From NCBI GenBank assembly GCA_004299485.1, contig SCQP01000001.1, forward strand, positions 248,001 through 312,000: a stretch of 64,000 nt of DNA, read 5' to 3'. Shown piece after piece: positions 8,335-17,729 of this stretch. Position 1 is the first letter of the stretch. Each line of letters starts with the position of its first letter. The notes under the pieces were generated by a model that saw only the letters and a list, made by a program, of their open reading frames with translations, was not told where the DNA came from and ran no database searches. Source of the stretch: Acidobacteriota bacterium (GTDB lineage: Bacteria > Acidobacteriota > Terriglobia > Terriglobales > SCQP01). The position numbers and the translations under genes are program-made.

Positions 8335-9390
8335 TCAGCTTTGAAGGTAGCGGCCCGGATCGCGCGCAGTGGCATAGAGGCAGTAAGTGGCGGCGATCTG
8401 CGTCAGCCGCTTCAGGTCTTCGGTATTGGCGCCCAGCTCTTCGTCGCCTTCGCTGGGCGCAAAAAACGCTTCGATCGATTCTTCCACCGCGGGCAAGCTC
8501 AGCGGCACTTCGAGCGGGATAAAGCCGAATTCGCCACGCTCGTCGTAGGTAATAAACATCAGCGTCAGCTCGCGCTCTTCGGCCGGTGTCGGCGGCTCGA
8601 AATGGGTGAGGTAGACCTCTTTCGCCCACTGCATCCGGCCCCCGCCCACACCGCGCACCGGCTGCGTCCAATCCACAAACTGCACGCACAGCGCGGGAGC
8701 AGGCGAACGGAACTGGGTGGTATTAATGCGCAAGTAGCGCGGGTCCTCAAACGCCTGGGCCAACGCCTCGGGCACGCGCGCATGCACGGCCTCAAAGCGG
8801 CGGTAACAGGTCCAGGTGTGCAGCATGTGCAGGAATAGGTTCTGGTCCCGTTCGTCTTCATGTGCGGCGGCATAGTCGGTGAACAGCGGCAGTTCGAGAT
8901 AGCTCAGCAGGTTAATGACGGGCAGGCCATTGCCCTCGATCCAGGCGATGGTTTGCTCCAGGTTGCGGTCCATCTCCGGATCGTCGCCGCGCAGAATGTC
9001 GTACAGCGGCTCGGGCGCCAGCGGTGGACGCTGCGGCGCGAGCGCCGCTGCGGGCGCCTGCCGCCGCGCCAGCGGTTCGGCCCCATCCAGCGCGAACGCC
9101 TCGAGCGCCCGCCACCCCTCCTCCGGCTCAAAGCCCTCGACCAGCTCCATCGCCAGATTCTCGTCGAGCGACCGGCTATGCAGCTCCGCCCAGTAGGCGC
9201 GGCCACGCTCCTCGGCTTCGTCGCCATCTCCAGCAAAGGCTACATGCAGCACCAGGCCATCGCCCCGCCGCGCCCCCAGCAGCCGCACCTGCTGCGCCTG
9301 CGCAATCCCGCTCGCCAGCGCGACAAAGGCCTCCGTCTGCTCAGGAAACGGTGTATGAAAGGTCCAAGTGAATGCGGCCGGCTCGCTCAT
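8335..9390 (-). CDS. Hypothetical protein, unrecognised family
   Basis: A 351-residue soluble protein from the ATG at 9390 (MSEPAAFTWTFHTPFPEQ); a GTG 12 nt upstream is an alternative. There is no signal peptide or membrane segment. The composition is acidic, with an N-terminal domain of about 100 residues, an Ala/Pro linker (residues about 105-130) and a C-terminal domain rich in aromatic residues (FLHMLHTWTCYRRFEAVH, FVDWTQPVRGVGGGRMQW). I do not recognise a catalytic motif. It precedes the GT87-like gene by 20 nt on the same strand, so the two are probably co-transcribed, and it is divergent from the TgpA-like gene with only 43 bp between starts. Confidence 0.55.
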   Translation of the reverse strand: MSEPAAFTWTFHTPFPEQTEAFVALASGIAQAQQVRLLGARRGDGLVLHVAFAGDGDEAEERGRAYWAELHSRSLDENLAMELVEGFEPEEGWRALEAFALDGAEPLARRQAPAAALAPQRPPLAPEPLYDILRGDDPEMDRNLEQTIAWIEGNGLPVINLLSYLELPLFTDYAAAHEDERDQNLFLHMLHTWTCYRRFEAVHARVPEALAQAFEDPRYLRINTTQFRSPAPALCVQFVDWTQPVRGVGGGRMQWAKEVYLTHFEPPTPAEERELTLMFITYDERGEFGFIPLEVPLSLPAVEESIEAFFAPSEGDEELGANTEDLKRLTQIAATYCLYATARDPGRYLQS

Positions 9391-9433
9391 CCTGCCAGCC
9401 ACCTTAGCACAGCCCCGCTGCTAAACTGGCCTT

Positions 9434-11680
9434 ATGCGGCGGACGTGCGAGGGGCTGCTGCTCCTGCTGCTGGCGACCGGGTTCGTGACGCTGGCCATCA
9501 CCGGACGGCTGGGCTGGGTGGTGATCGCGGTGGCTGCGGTGCTCTATCTGCTGCGCGGCTACATATTTCTATGGCAGCGGCCGGTGCAACCCGCGGAGGA
9601 CGGGCTGGAGCAAAAGCGGGTTGTGTGGCGCAGCCACGCGCGGCCCCGCGCCTATCCATGGTCGAGCCGGGCGTGGAGCTATGCGCTGCTGGCCTATCTG
9701 CCGATTTTTGCCTGGGATGGCTTGTGGTTTTCGCACAGCTTCGTCGACGCCAGCCTGCACCTGGTGGTGCTGGCAGGGGCGGCGCGGCTGTTTGCGCCGC
9801 ATTCGGGGCGGGATGACCTATTGCTGGGGCTGCTGGCATTTCTCGAAGTCCTGACGGCTTCGCTGCTGACGGTTTCCGGCATCTTCTTCCTGCTGTTCCT
9901 CGTTTTTCTGATACTGCTGGTCGCCACGCTGGTGGCGTTCGAAATGGAGCGCGCGCACGCAGCCGCCGCAACGCCGCGGGGGGCACGGATTCCAAGGGCG
10001 GGACTGCTGCAGTTTTCGCTGGTGCTCTCGGCGCTGATCGCGGTTTTCGGCACGCTGGTGTTTCTTCTGTTGCCGCGCACCACGCTGGGCGGCTGGGCGG
10101 CGCGGCCGCTCGATCGCGGCCTCACCGGCTTCAGCGACGAGGTACACCTGGGCGCGATCGCCAACCTGCAGCGCAGCAACCGGCCGGTGATGCACATCCG
10201 CGTGCTTGACGCCAATCCGCCGCTGTCTCCGGCGGCCTTGCAACGCGTTCCCTGGCGCGGCCGTGGGCTGACGACGTTTGATGGCACACGCTGGTACGAC
10301 CCTGACACCCCCTCCGTCTTCGGTTCCGATTCCGGGCGAGTCGACGTCGGCATCCGCACCGCTGACGGTACGGCCCAACTGGTGCGTTATGAGGTATCGC
10401 TGGAGCCGCTGCGCTCGCCGGTGCTGTTTTTCCCGCCCCGGCTGCTGCGCGCGGCCACCCATTTTCCCGTGCTCGCCTGGGACCGGTACACCGATACGCT
10501 GGCGGGTATGGGCATCAACGGCACGGGCACATCGTATTCCGGCGTTTCCGACCTCGCGGTACCTACGACGCAGGATCTGCGCCTCAATGGCGTCTGGCCG
10601 CGCGGCGATTTTCCGCTGCGCCGCTACTTGCAACTGCCGCGCGACCTCGACCCCCGCATCCCCGGCCTGGCGCACCGCATTGTCGCCGACGTGCCCGACA
10701 ACAATTGGGCGCGGATGCAGGCGTTGACGAACTACCTTAAGACACATTATTCCTACACGCTGCGCGACCTGCCGCAGGGATCGCATCCGCTGGCGGCGTT
10801 TCTGTTCGATCCCGCCAGCGGTGATTGCGAATATTTCGCCTCGGCGTTGGCGGTGCTGGCGCGGACGCTCGGCATTCCCACCCGGGTGGTGAACGGGTTC
10901 CTGTCTGGCCAATACAACCCGCTGACGGGAGAGTATCTGGTCACGGGCGGCGACGCACACACCTGGGTGGAGGCGTATTTTCCGGCCTCCTATCAAGGCC
11001 GGCTCGCCGGCTTTGGCCGCGCCGTTTGGGTGACGTTTGACGCAACACCCAGCTCGCCGGCGACGTCCTCGAGTTTGCTGCCGGGTTCGGGCATGTTTCT
11101 GGACGCCTTCTCGACCGCCTGGCAGCAGTGGATCGTAAACTACGACTGGTTCCGGCAGGCGCGCCTGGCGGCTTTTCTGCAGCAGGACGTGGGCGCCGAG
11201 GCAGGAGCCGCATGGGACAACACTACCGCCGCGGCGGAGCAGGCATGGCAGCAGGTACGTGCAGGCCGGCAAGGCTCGGGCGCGGTGAGCGAGTTCTGGG
11301 CGAGCGCCGGGTTCGTGGTTGCCATTTGCATTGTCGGCGGGATCATTCTCTGGCGCAGCGGCGGGGCGCTGCGGCGGCGCCGGGGACAGGAACTGCGTGA
11401 CCAGTTGGCGGCACGGCGGCAAGCGCAGGCGGCCTATCGCCGGCTGTTGCGCTATCTCGGACGCTGTGGCATGGAGCACCCGCCCGGGCAGACCGCCGAG
11501 GAACTGCTGGCCACCTTAACGAATGAGAATGCTCCCGAGGCGCTCACGATCGCGCTGACGAGCTTCCTGAGCGACTATCAGGCGGTGCGCTTTGGTCCCG
11601 AACCGGCAACGCGTGCGCCACAGCTTCGTCCGCAACTCCAGCAGTTGCGGCGCCTCTGCCGCCGCGGGGCGCTTGCCTAA
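9434..11680 (+). CDS. TgpA-like membrane transglutaminase (DUF3488/DUF4129)
   Basis: A 748-residue inner-membrane protein. The N-terminal 220 residues contain about six hydrophobic helices (for example LLLLLLATGFVTLAI, LLFLVFLILLVATLVAF), matching the DUF3488 part of TgpA. A large periplasmic region follows with the transglutaminase core: catalytic Cys465 in ASGDCEYFASALAVLARTLG, His in GGDAHTWVEAYF and Asp in WVTFDATPSS. A last helix near residue 635 (VVAICIVGGIILW) precedes a cytoplasmic DUF4129-like tail containing HPPGQTAEELLATL. TgpA is a periplasmic-facing transglutaminase of uncertain substrate. A TAAACT hexamer ends 6 bp before the ATG. Residues about 60-77 come from a dispersed palindromic repeat. 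Confidence 0.88.
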   Translation: MRRTCEGLLLLLLATGFVTLAITGRLGWVVIAVAAVLYLLRGYIFLWQRPVQPAEDGLEQKRVVWRSHARPRAYPWSSRAWSYALLAYLPIFAWDGLWFSHSFVDASLHLVVLAGAARLFAPHSGRDDLLLGLLAFLEVLTASLLTVSGIFFLLFLVFLILLVATLVAFEMERAHAAAATPRGARIPRAGLLQFSLVLSALIAVFGTLVFLLLPRTTLGGWAARPLDRGLTGFSDEVHLGAIANLQRSNRPVMHIRVLDANPPLSPAALQRVPWRGRGLTTFDGTRWYDPDTPSVFGSDSGRVDVGIRTADGTAQLVRYEVSLEPLRSPVLFFPPRLLRAATHFPVLAWDRYTDTLAGMGINGTGTSYSGVSDLAVPTTQDLRLNGVWPRGDFPLRRYLQLPRDLDPRIPGLAHRIVADVPDNNWARMQALTNYLKTHYSYTLRDLPQGSHPLAAFLFDPASGDCEYFASALAVLARTLGIPTRVVNGFLSGQYNPLTGEYLVTGGDAHTWVEAYFPASYQGRLAGFGRAVWVTFDATPSSPATSSSLLPGSGMFLDAFSTAWQQWIVNYDWFRQARLAAFLQQDVGAEAGAAWDNTTAAAEQAWQQVRAGRQGSGAVSEFWASAGFVVAICIVGGIILWRSGGALRRRRGQELRDQLAARRQAQAAYRRLLRYLGRCGMEHPPGQTAEELLATLTNENAPEALTIALTSFLSDYQAVRFGPEPATRAPQLRPQLQQLRRLCRRGALA
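9612..9661. repeat. Palindromic element inside the TgpA-like gene
   Basis: Second copy of the element at 7941-7990, with GTGGCGCAGCCACGCG and GGCCCCGCGCC preserved. It codes for the loop after the second hydrophobic helix (KRVVWRSHARPRAYPW), a place that can tolerate insertion. Confidence 0.7.
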
Positions 11681-11682
11681 AT

Positions 11683-12543
11683 TTAGCCGCGATGGGCGCA
11701 GTGGGGCACGGGCGGCGTCGGGCCCTGAAGCGGATGACCGGGAACTGGGTTCTTGGAGTCCATGCTGTTGAACAGACCCTGAACGACGTCGGGCGCATAG
11801 CCGGGCGTGGGCGTAATCGAGCTGGGATTGGGCGCGCTGGCACTGAATTGCGCGGGCGGCTTGGGACCCGCGGCCAGGACGGCCCGCTGAAAGGCCTCGT
11901 CGCGGCGCTTGCTCCAGAGCTGCCACTGATCCGGCTTGAGCAACGAGAGAAGGCGGATGCCGCTACGGGGCGCGAACTCGAAGCGGCGGGTCGAATGCAC
12001 GGTTTCGTTGAGGCCACCCGTCTGAACAAGGACCTGACCATTCAGCACTTCAACGCTCGCGGGCTTGCCCGCAGGCGCATCGAGACGGAGCTTGGCGCCG
12101 CCATCGGGCATGCGGATAACGCCCCCGCCGATGCGGGTCTCGAAGTCGCGGCTGTCGGCGTCTTGCATGGTGAAAAACGCTTCGCCGAGATGCAGCGTGA
12201 CCGTGGTGATAGGCACGCCGTCGTTGCTCAGCCGCAGGCGGTTGAAGGTGAGCTCGCTACCCGGCGCCAGGCGCAAGGCGGAGCCGCACTCCAACTCGAT
12301 TTCAGCATCGCTTTGGATCTGGGTGCGAATGCTCTCGCCTTCAATGACGGGCGCGTTCATCACCGCCGTGGTCCAGCGCAGCGCCTGCTGCGGATCGTTG
12401 GGCGGCGGCGGCAGCTCGACCTGCACACGGTGTTCGAGAAAACTGATCACCACAATGCGGACACGCGACTCGCCCAGCGCTGCGGCTGCCGCCGCCGCCA
12501 GCAGCAGCAGGAAACCAAGGCGAAATGTTCGGCGCTTCACCAT
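11683..12543 (-). CDS. Exported FecR-like protein, tandem paralogue A
   Basis: A 286-residue protein with a signal peptide (LGFLLLLAAAAAAALGES). Its middle section has the FecR-like pattern: RTQIQSDAEIELECGSALRLA, then GSELTFNRLRL, a strand ending GEAFFTMQDAD, and VEVLNGQVLVQ. It is about 45% like its neighbour by eye across the FecR core. The C-terminus is a Pro-rich tail ending PVPHCAHRG, and the neighbour ends RVPYCAHR, so the last motif is conserved although the linker is not. No sigma factor or TonB receptor is near, so classical FecR signalling is unlikely; an envelope structural role is inferred. It starts 7 nt after the neighbour's stop. Confidence 0.65.
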   Translation of the reverse strand: MVKRRTFRLGFLLLLAAAAAAALGESRVRIVVISFLEHRVQVELPPPPNDPQQALRWTTAVMNAPVIEGESIRTQIQSDAEIELECGSALRLAPGSELTFNRLRLSNDGVPITTVTLHLGEAFFTMQDADSRDFETRIGGGVIRMPDGGAKLRLDAPAGKPASVEVLNGQVLVQTGGLNETVHSTRRFEFAPRSGIRLLSLLKPDQWQLWSKRRDEAFQRAVLAAGPKPPAQFSASAPNPSSITPTPGYAPDVVQGLFNSMDSKNPVPGHPLQGPTPPVPHCAHRG

Positions 12544-12550
12544 GGCTCGT

Positions 12551-13402
12551 TCATCGGTGCGCGCAATACGGCACCCGGCGCATCCTCGCTACGCGACTGG
12601 CCTCATCGTTCATAGCCCCCAAGATCGGACCGACAACCGTCTGCGGACTGGAGCCAAGAACGCCCGGCGTCAGTGGCCCGGTGGCCGATGGGACCAGTGC
12701 ACTCAAATCCCGCGGTCTCGTCGTAGTCTCCTGCGCGATCACTTGACGATGAAATGCGTCGTCGCGCCGCTGGCTCCATTTCTGCCATCGGTCGGGCTTC
12801 AACATCGCGACCTGATGCATCCCGCCGCCGGGCACAAATTCGACACGCCGTTTCGCTTTTACCTGCTCTGATTTGCCTCCTGCCTGAATAGAAATTTGTC
12901 CGCCGAGCACCTCGACACTGTTCATCCCGACGGACGGCACGTCCAGGCGCAGCCTTTCGCCGCCTTTGGTCATGCGGATGACGCCTCCCGGCAGCACGGC
13001 ATGAAAGTCCGGCACGTCGGCGTCCTGCATGGTGAAAAACACTTCGCCGCGGTTCAGCTTTACCGTGGTTTCCGGCACGCTTTTCTGGCTCAGCCTCAAG
13101 CGGGTGAACATCATGTCGCTTTCCGGCGCGAGCCGCAACGCCGAGCCGCACTCGAGCTCGACCTCGGCAAAGCTATTGGGTTCGGTCCGGATACCTTCGC
13201 CTTCGATCACTGGCGCATTGCGTGATGTGCGGGCCCACGCCGCTACGGCTGAAGTTGTGCCCGCTGGCGGAGGGAGCTTTGCCTGCACTTGATTGCCCAC
13301 GGCGCTGATTGTAACCATGCGCACGCGCGATTGGCCCGAGGCCGCTCCCGTAGCCATCAGCAGCACGATTCCTACATAGCAGGCAGCAACATGGAAGCGC
13401 AT
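12551..13402 (-). CDS. Exported FecR-like protein, tandem paralogue B
   Basis: A 283-residue paralogue of the next gene with the same layout: signal peptide (VGIVLLMATGAASGQ), RMVTISAVGNQVQAKLPPP, the ELECGSALRLAPESDMMF core, GEVFFTMQDADVPDFH, VEVLGGQISIQAGG and a Trp/Arg-rich segment RWQKWSQRRDDAFHRQ that is also present in paralogue A. GAGGG precedes the ATG at 13402. The pair look like a recent gene duplication that diverged in the C-terminal linker. The function is not known. It is divergent from the acyltransferase gene, which starts 82 bp away. Confidence 0.65.
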   Translation of the reverse strand: MRFHVAACYVGIVLLMATGAASGQSRVRMVTISAVGNQVQAKLPPPAGTTSAVAAWARTSRNAPVIEGEGIRTEPNSFAEVELECGSALRLAPESDMMFTRLRLSQKSVPETTVKLNRGEVFFTMQDADVPDFHAVLPGGVIRMTKGGERLRLDVPSVGMNSVEVLGGQISIQAGGKSEQVKAKRRVEFVPGGGMHQVAMLKPDRWQKWSQRRDDAFHRQVIAQETTTRPRDLSALVPSATGPLTPGVLGSSPQTVVGPILGAMNDEASRVARMRRVPYCAHR

Positions 13403-13442
13403 CGGAATCCCTCATCCAACTGCTACTTTCAGTTTGGCTCCA

Positions 13443-13470
13443 TTGCCACTTCTGTCAAGTCAACTAGAGT
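13443..13470 (+). promoter_or_regulatory. Possible promoter for the acyltransferase gene
   Basis: TTGCCA (13443-13448) and TAGAGT (13465-13470) are separated by 16 bp in the divergent gap and point toward the ATG at 13484. A moderate match only. Confidence 0.35.
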
Positions 13471-13483
13471 AAGAACAGCGCTT

Positions 13484-14545
13484 ATGGCAAAGCCTGCCTG
13501 GCTCCCCAACCATATTCCATCGCTGGACGGCCTGCGCGGGCTGGCTATTGCGCTGGTGCTGCTGCACCACTGCGAGCCGCGGCTGCGGCCGCTGGGCCTG
13601 GGCCCGCTCGCGGCCTGGGGCTGGATGGGCGTTAACCTGTTTTTCGTCCTCTCGGGGTTTTTGATCACTGGCATCCTACTCGATGAACGCGGCCAGCCGC
13701 ACCTGTTCCGCAACTTTTATGCCCGGCGCGGCCTGCGCATCTGGCCGCTGTATTTTCTGGTCGTGCCGCTGGTCTACTTCGCCTTTGGACCCCACGCCAC
13801 CTGGAAGGGTTCCCAGCCCGGCTGGCTCTACCTCTTCTTTTACGTTCAGAACCTGTTTCCGGGGCTGAACGGGGCACTGTATCCCACCTGGAGCTTGGCT
13901 ATCGAAGAGCAGTTCTACTTGGTCTGGGCGCCGCTGGTGCGTTTTCTGCCCAAGTGGCTGCTGGGGGCAGTGCTGCTGCTGGTGTTGGCGAGCGGCACGG
14001 GCCTGCGCGGCACTTTAGCCGGCTCACTACCGCCGATTCACACCCTATACCACCTCGATGGACTGGCCGCCGGCTGCCTGCTGGCCCTGGCAGTGCGTAC
14101 CTGGCACGCCTCGGCCGCCTGCTGGCGGATCGTGGGTTGGTTGGCGGCGGGGACGGGACTGGGCGGCTGCCTCTATGCTTCGTTCTACCGGCCGTCACTG
14201 CTCAATACGTTTCTCGCAATCGGTTTTGTGGGCGTGCTGGCGCTCGCCGCCACCGTGCCGGCGGCGGCGGGCCTGACCTGGCGGCCGCTGCGCTTTCTGG
14301 GCAAAATCAGCTACGGCGTGTATCTCATCCATATGCCGGTTTTCGTGCTGCTGGGTGGTGTAGACGTGTACCTGGACCGCATCCATGCTGGAGCGGCCGG
14401 CGACCTGCTCATCGTGGTCATGCGCCTTGCGGTTTCCCTCGCCCTGGCCACAATGCTCTGGTACGGCTTCGAGCGCCCCATCCTGCGGCTGAAGCGCCTA
14501 TTCCGGCCAAACCCAGTGCCTGCGGACACAACTGTCGCAGCGTGA
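13484..14545 (+). CDS. Acyltransferase 3 family membrane protein (OafA-like)
   Basis: A 353-residue protein. The ATG at 13484 gives MAKPAWLPNHIPSLDGLRGLAIALVLLHH, the standard start of the acyltransferase 3 family with the SLDGLRG motif and the catalytic-type His in LLHHCEP; the upstream open frame is rejected because it overlaps the divergent FecR-like gene. About ten hydrophobic helices follow, with the second conserved signature FFVLSGFLITGILL and YPTWSLAIEEQFYL. The family moves acyl groups (often acetyl) across the membrane onto sugars of O-antigen, exopolysaccharide or peptidoglycan. The acceptor cannot be told from the neighbours. Confidence 0.88.
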   Translation: MAKPAWLPNHIPSLDGLRGLAIALVLLHHCEPRLRPLGLGPLAAWGWMGVNLFFVLSGFLITGILLDERGQPHLFRNFYARRGLRIWPLYFLVVPLVYFAFGPHATWKGSQPGWLYLFFYVQNLFPGLNGALYPTWSLAIEEQFYLVWAPLVRFLPKWLLGAVLLLVLASGTGLRGTLAGSLPPIHTLYHLDGLAAGCLLALAVRTWHASAACWRIVGWLAAGTGLGGCLYASFYRPSLLNTFLAIGFVGVLALAATVPAAAGLTWRPLRFLGKISYGVYLIHMPVFVLLGGVDVYLDRIHAGAAGDLLIVVMRLAVSLALATMLWYGFERPILRLKRLFRPNPVPADTTVAA

Positions 14546-14564
14546 GCGGTTCGCGCCGCGCCTC

Positions 14565-14615
14565 TGCTTGGTCGGCCTCCCCGTCTGCGCCCCCGTGAGC
14601 ATTCCGAACGGCGTG
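14565..14615. repeat. Dispersed GGTCGGCC element, copy 2
   Basis: CTTGGTCGGCCTCCCC followed by GTGAGCATTCCGAAC, matching the copy at 42008 (GCTGGTCGGCC then GTGAGCGTTCCGACC). It occupies the start of the 162-bp gap before the BNR-propeller gene; the rest of the gap shows no clear gene. Confidence 0.5.
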
Positions 14616-14707
14616 ACAAACACATCATTTGCGGACCGTTTTTTCGGTTCGCGCACGGCCTGATTGTGGTACAGTTCCCGGTGTTCTGCTGCCCGCGAGG
14701 TCAGTGT

Positions 14708-17662
14708 ATGACGAACCAATCCCTATCCCATTGCTTACGTATTCCTCTGGCTCTTGCCCTGACGCTGGCTACCGCCGGCTGGCTGGGCGCGCAGGAGCGC
14801 CGGCCGGCGCCGCCGCCGAAACCGCCGGTGAACGCATCGACGAATCCGCTACTGCGGCCGTTCGTGTTCCGCTCCATTGGGCCGGCGACGATGCTCGGCC
14901 GCGTGGATGACATTGAAGGCACGCCACAAGATCCGATGTTGCTGTACGTCGGCTTCGCCACCGGCGGCCTTTGGCGCTCGACCGATGGTGGCCTCCACTG
15001 GACCTCGCTGTGGGACAGCCTGCCCAATGAATCCGTAGGTGCGATCGGCATCGCGCCGTCGGACGAGAACATCGTCTATGCCGGCAGCGGCGAAGCTAAC
15101 AACCGGCAGAGCTCCTCGATTGGCGATGGCGTCTGGGGCACGCGCGACGGCGGCAAGACCTGGCATTATCTCGGGCTGGGCGAGACGCAATCCATCGGTG
15201 GCGTTGCGGTTGATCCGCGCAATCCGGACGTGGTTTACGTAGCGGCGAACGGCCACTTGTTTGGGCCGAACGCCGAGCGCGGTCTCTATAAGACCACCGA
15301 CGGCGGCAAGACATGGAACAAGGCGAAATACATCGATGAGAACACAGGCTTTGAAGACGTAAAAGTCGACCCCAGCGACCCCAACATCGTCTACGCCACC
15401 AGCTATCAGCATCGGCGCACCTGGTGGGGCTACGACGGCGGCGGGCCTAACAGCGGTCTCTGGAAGTCGACCGATGCCGGCACAACCTGGACGCGCCTGG
15501 ATGGCGCTGGCTGGCCCAAGCCCAAGGACGGCCTCTACGGCCGCATTGATGTCTCCATTTTCCGGGCGAATCCGAAGATCATTTACGCCCAGGTGGAAGC
15601 CGGCGCCAGCGCCGGCGTTGGCGGCGGCACGGACGTGAACGGCGGCCCGCAAAAGCCGCGCACCGGACCGCCCGAAGCCGGTCCACGCAAGCCCGAGCCG
15701 CCCAACCCGAACGGCAATGGCGTCTACCGCTCCGAAGACGGCGGCCGGACCTGGACCTTCATGAGCAATCAGGACCAGCGGCCGATGTACTTCAGCCGCA
15801 TCCGCGTCGATCCCAAGAATTCCGACAAGGTGCTGGTGGGCGGCACGCCGGGCCAGATCTCGATGGATGGCGGCAAGACCTGGAAGCCGATGACCGGTTC
15901 GCACACCGACTACCACGCCATATGGATCAGCCCGTCCGATCCGCGCATTGTGCTCATTGGCCACGACGGCGGCTTCGACATCAGCCACGACGGCGGTCAG
16001 AGCTGGTACTACAACAACAACCTGGCGGTGGGGCAGTTCTATCAGGTCTCCACCGACATGCGCCATCCCTATTGGGTCTGCGGCGGCCTGCAGGACAACA
16101 ACGCATGGTGCGGTCCCAGCGCGGCACGCAACAATACCGGCCCCGTCAATGCCGACTGGTTCACCGTGGCCGGCGGCGATGGCTTCTACACGCGCCAGGA
16201 TCCGGCGGATTACAACATCGTCTACGGGGAATCGCAGGACGGCAACATGAGCCGGCACGATTTCCGCAACGGCACCCAGGTCAACATCCGGCCGCGCTTT
16301 TCCTCGCCCGCCAACCAGGGCGGCTTCTTCCCCGGTGGCCCGGGCAACATCATCAACCAGCCCAAGGACGATCCGCCGCTGCGCTATTACTGGAACGCGC
16401 CGTTCGAGATTTCGCCGTTCAATCCGAACAAGATCTACATGGGCGCGCAGTTCTTCTTCTACTCCACCGACCGCGGCAACACCTGGACGATGAATCCGGA
16501 AGACCTTACCAAGAGCATGAGCCGCTGGTCGGCGAGCAACAACATCATGGGCATGCCTGACAACCAGCCCATGGTGGAGAAGAACGACGGTCTTGCGGCC
16601 AGCTCCATCATCACGCAAATCCGCGAGTCGCCGTCGCAGCCGGGCGAAATCTGGGTCGGCACCGACGACGGCAACCTGCAGCTCTCGCTCGACGGTGGCC
16701 GGCACTTCAACAATCTCATGTCCAATCTCGATGCCAGCGTCCCCAGCGTGCCCAAGGGCTACGTGCTGGTGAGCCGCATTGCACCGTCGCACTTCAGCGG
16801 CGCGGTGGCGTACGTGGCGCTCGATAACCATCGCAACGACGATTACCATCCCTACCTGTACAAGACCACCGACTACGGCAAGACCTGGACCAACCTGACG
16901 GCAAACTTGCCGGCGATGGGCGAAATTCAGGCCTTCCGCGAAGACGCGCGCAACCCCGAACTGCTGTTCGTGGGCACCGAATTCGGCTTGTTCCTCTCGA
17001 CCAATGGCGGCCAGAGCTATGAAAAATTCATGACCGGTCTGCCCGAGGTGCCAGTGAACGACATCCTCATCCAGCCGCGCGAGCGCGACCTCATTCTCGC
17101 CACGCACGGCCGCTCCATCTGGATTGCCGATGATATTACGCCGCTCGAGCAGCTCAGCAACATCGGCGAAGCCGATGTGCATCTGTTCGATCCGCGCCCG
17201 GCGGTGGAGTGGAAGAGCGATTCGGAAGATCAGCCACACGTCTATCAGGACCAGTTCCATGGCCAGAATCCGCAGGGCGGCACGGCCATCGACATCTGGG
17301 CCAAGAGCGACATGGGGCCGGCCACGATCGATTTCCTGAAGGACGGGAAAGTGGTCAGCACCATGAAGGAGAAAGACATTCACGCCGGCATCAATCGCTT
17401 CCAGTGGAATATGCGCGGCATCGCACCCAAGCCGACCAAGGAGCAGGAGGCGCAGATGCAGCGCTTCCGCCGCTTCAGGGGACGCGCCAGCCGCGGCGTG
17501 CCGTTCGTCGCTGAGGGCGGCGGTGGGTTCTTCGGCCGCTTCACCGGCCAGGGCCCGCTGCTGGCGCCGGGCAGCTACATCGTCCGCGTCACCGTGGGCG
17601 GAAAGACGCTGACCTCCTCGGTCGACGTGGAAGCCGACGTCTGGCTGCACCACGAAAACTGA
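14708..17662 (+). CDS. Secreted sortilin-like/BNR-repeat propeller protein
   Basis: A 984-residue exported protein. The ATG at 14708 starts MTNQSLSHCLRIPLALALTL, a signal peptide ending near GAQE; a GAGGT precedes it. The body is made of repeated BNR/Asp-box blades: WRSTDGGLHWTSLW, GTRDGGKTWHYLGL, KTTDGGKTWNKAKY, KSTDAGTTWTRLDG, RSEDGGRTWTF and YSTDRGNTWTM, among others, forming one or two large propellers. A C-terminal beta-sandwich-like segment (ATIDFLKDGKVVSTMKEKD, then LLAPGSYIVRVTVGGKTL) follows. The VPS10/sortilin-like family is common in soil Acidobacteria; most members have no proven substrate. A catalytic glycosidase role is not supported because no acidic pair can be assigned. A strong terminator follows. 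Confidence 0.85.
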   Translation: MTNQSLSHCLRIPLALALTLATAGWLGAQERRPAPPPKPPVNASTNPLLRPFVFRSIGPATMLGRVDDIEGTPQDPMLLYVGFATGGLWRSTDGGLHWTSLWDSLPNESVGAIGIAPSDENIVYAGSGEANNRQSSSIGDGVWGTRDGGKTWHYLGLGETQSIGGVAVDPRNPDVVYVAANGHLFGPNAERGLYKTTDGGKTWNKAKYIDENTGFEDVKVDPSDPNIVYATSYQHRRTWWGYDGGGPNSGLWKSTDAGTTWTRLDGAGWPKPKDGLYGRIDVSIFRANPKIIYAQVEAGASAGVGGGTDVNGGPQKPRTGPPEAGPRKPEPPNPNGNGVYRSEDGGRTWTFMSNQDQRPMYFSRIRVDPKNSDKVLVGGTPGQISMDGGKTWKPMTGSHTDYHAIWISPSDPRIVLIGHDGGFDISHDGGQSWYYNNNLAVGQFYQVSTDMRHPYWVCGGLQDNNAWCGPSAARNNTGPVNADWFTVAGGDGFYTRQDPADYNIVYGESQDGNMSRHDFRNGTQVNIRPRFSSPANQGGFFPGGPGNIINQPKDDPPLRYYWNAPFEISPFNPNKIYMGAQFFFYSTDRGNTWTMNPEDLTKSMSRWSASNNIMGMPDNQPMVEKNDGLAASSIITQIRESPSQPGEIWVGTDDGNLQLSLDGGRHFNNLMSNLDASVPSVPKGYVLVSRIAPSHFSGAVAYVALDNHRNDDYHPYLYKTTDYGKTWTNLTANLPAMGEIQAFREDARNPELLFVGTEFGLFLSTNGGQSYEKFMTGLPEVPVNDILIQPRERDLILATHGRSIWIADDITPLEQLSNIGEADVHLFDPRPAVEWKSDSEDQPHVYQDQFHGQNPQGGTAIDIWAKSDMGPATIDFLKDGKVVSTMKEKDIHAGINRFQWNMRGIAPKPTKEQEAQMQRFRRFRGRASRGVPFVAEGGGGFFGRFTGQGPLLAPGSYIVRVTVGGKTLTSSVDVEADVWLHHEN

Positions 17663-17686
17663 AACCAAGCGCAAGCAAAGGCAAGG

Positions 17687-17716
17687 AAAAGGCCCGCTTC
17701 GGCGTGGCCTTTTTCT
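17687..17716 (+). terminator. Rho-independent terminator after the BNR gene
   Basis: AAAAGGCC pairs with GGCCTTTT, with an inner CGC/GCG pairing around a TTCG tetraloop and one bulged T, followed by TTCTTG. It lies 24 bp after the stop. Confidence 0.85.
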
Positions 17717-17729
17717 TGCCCGCACCAAC

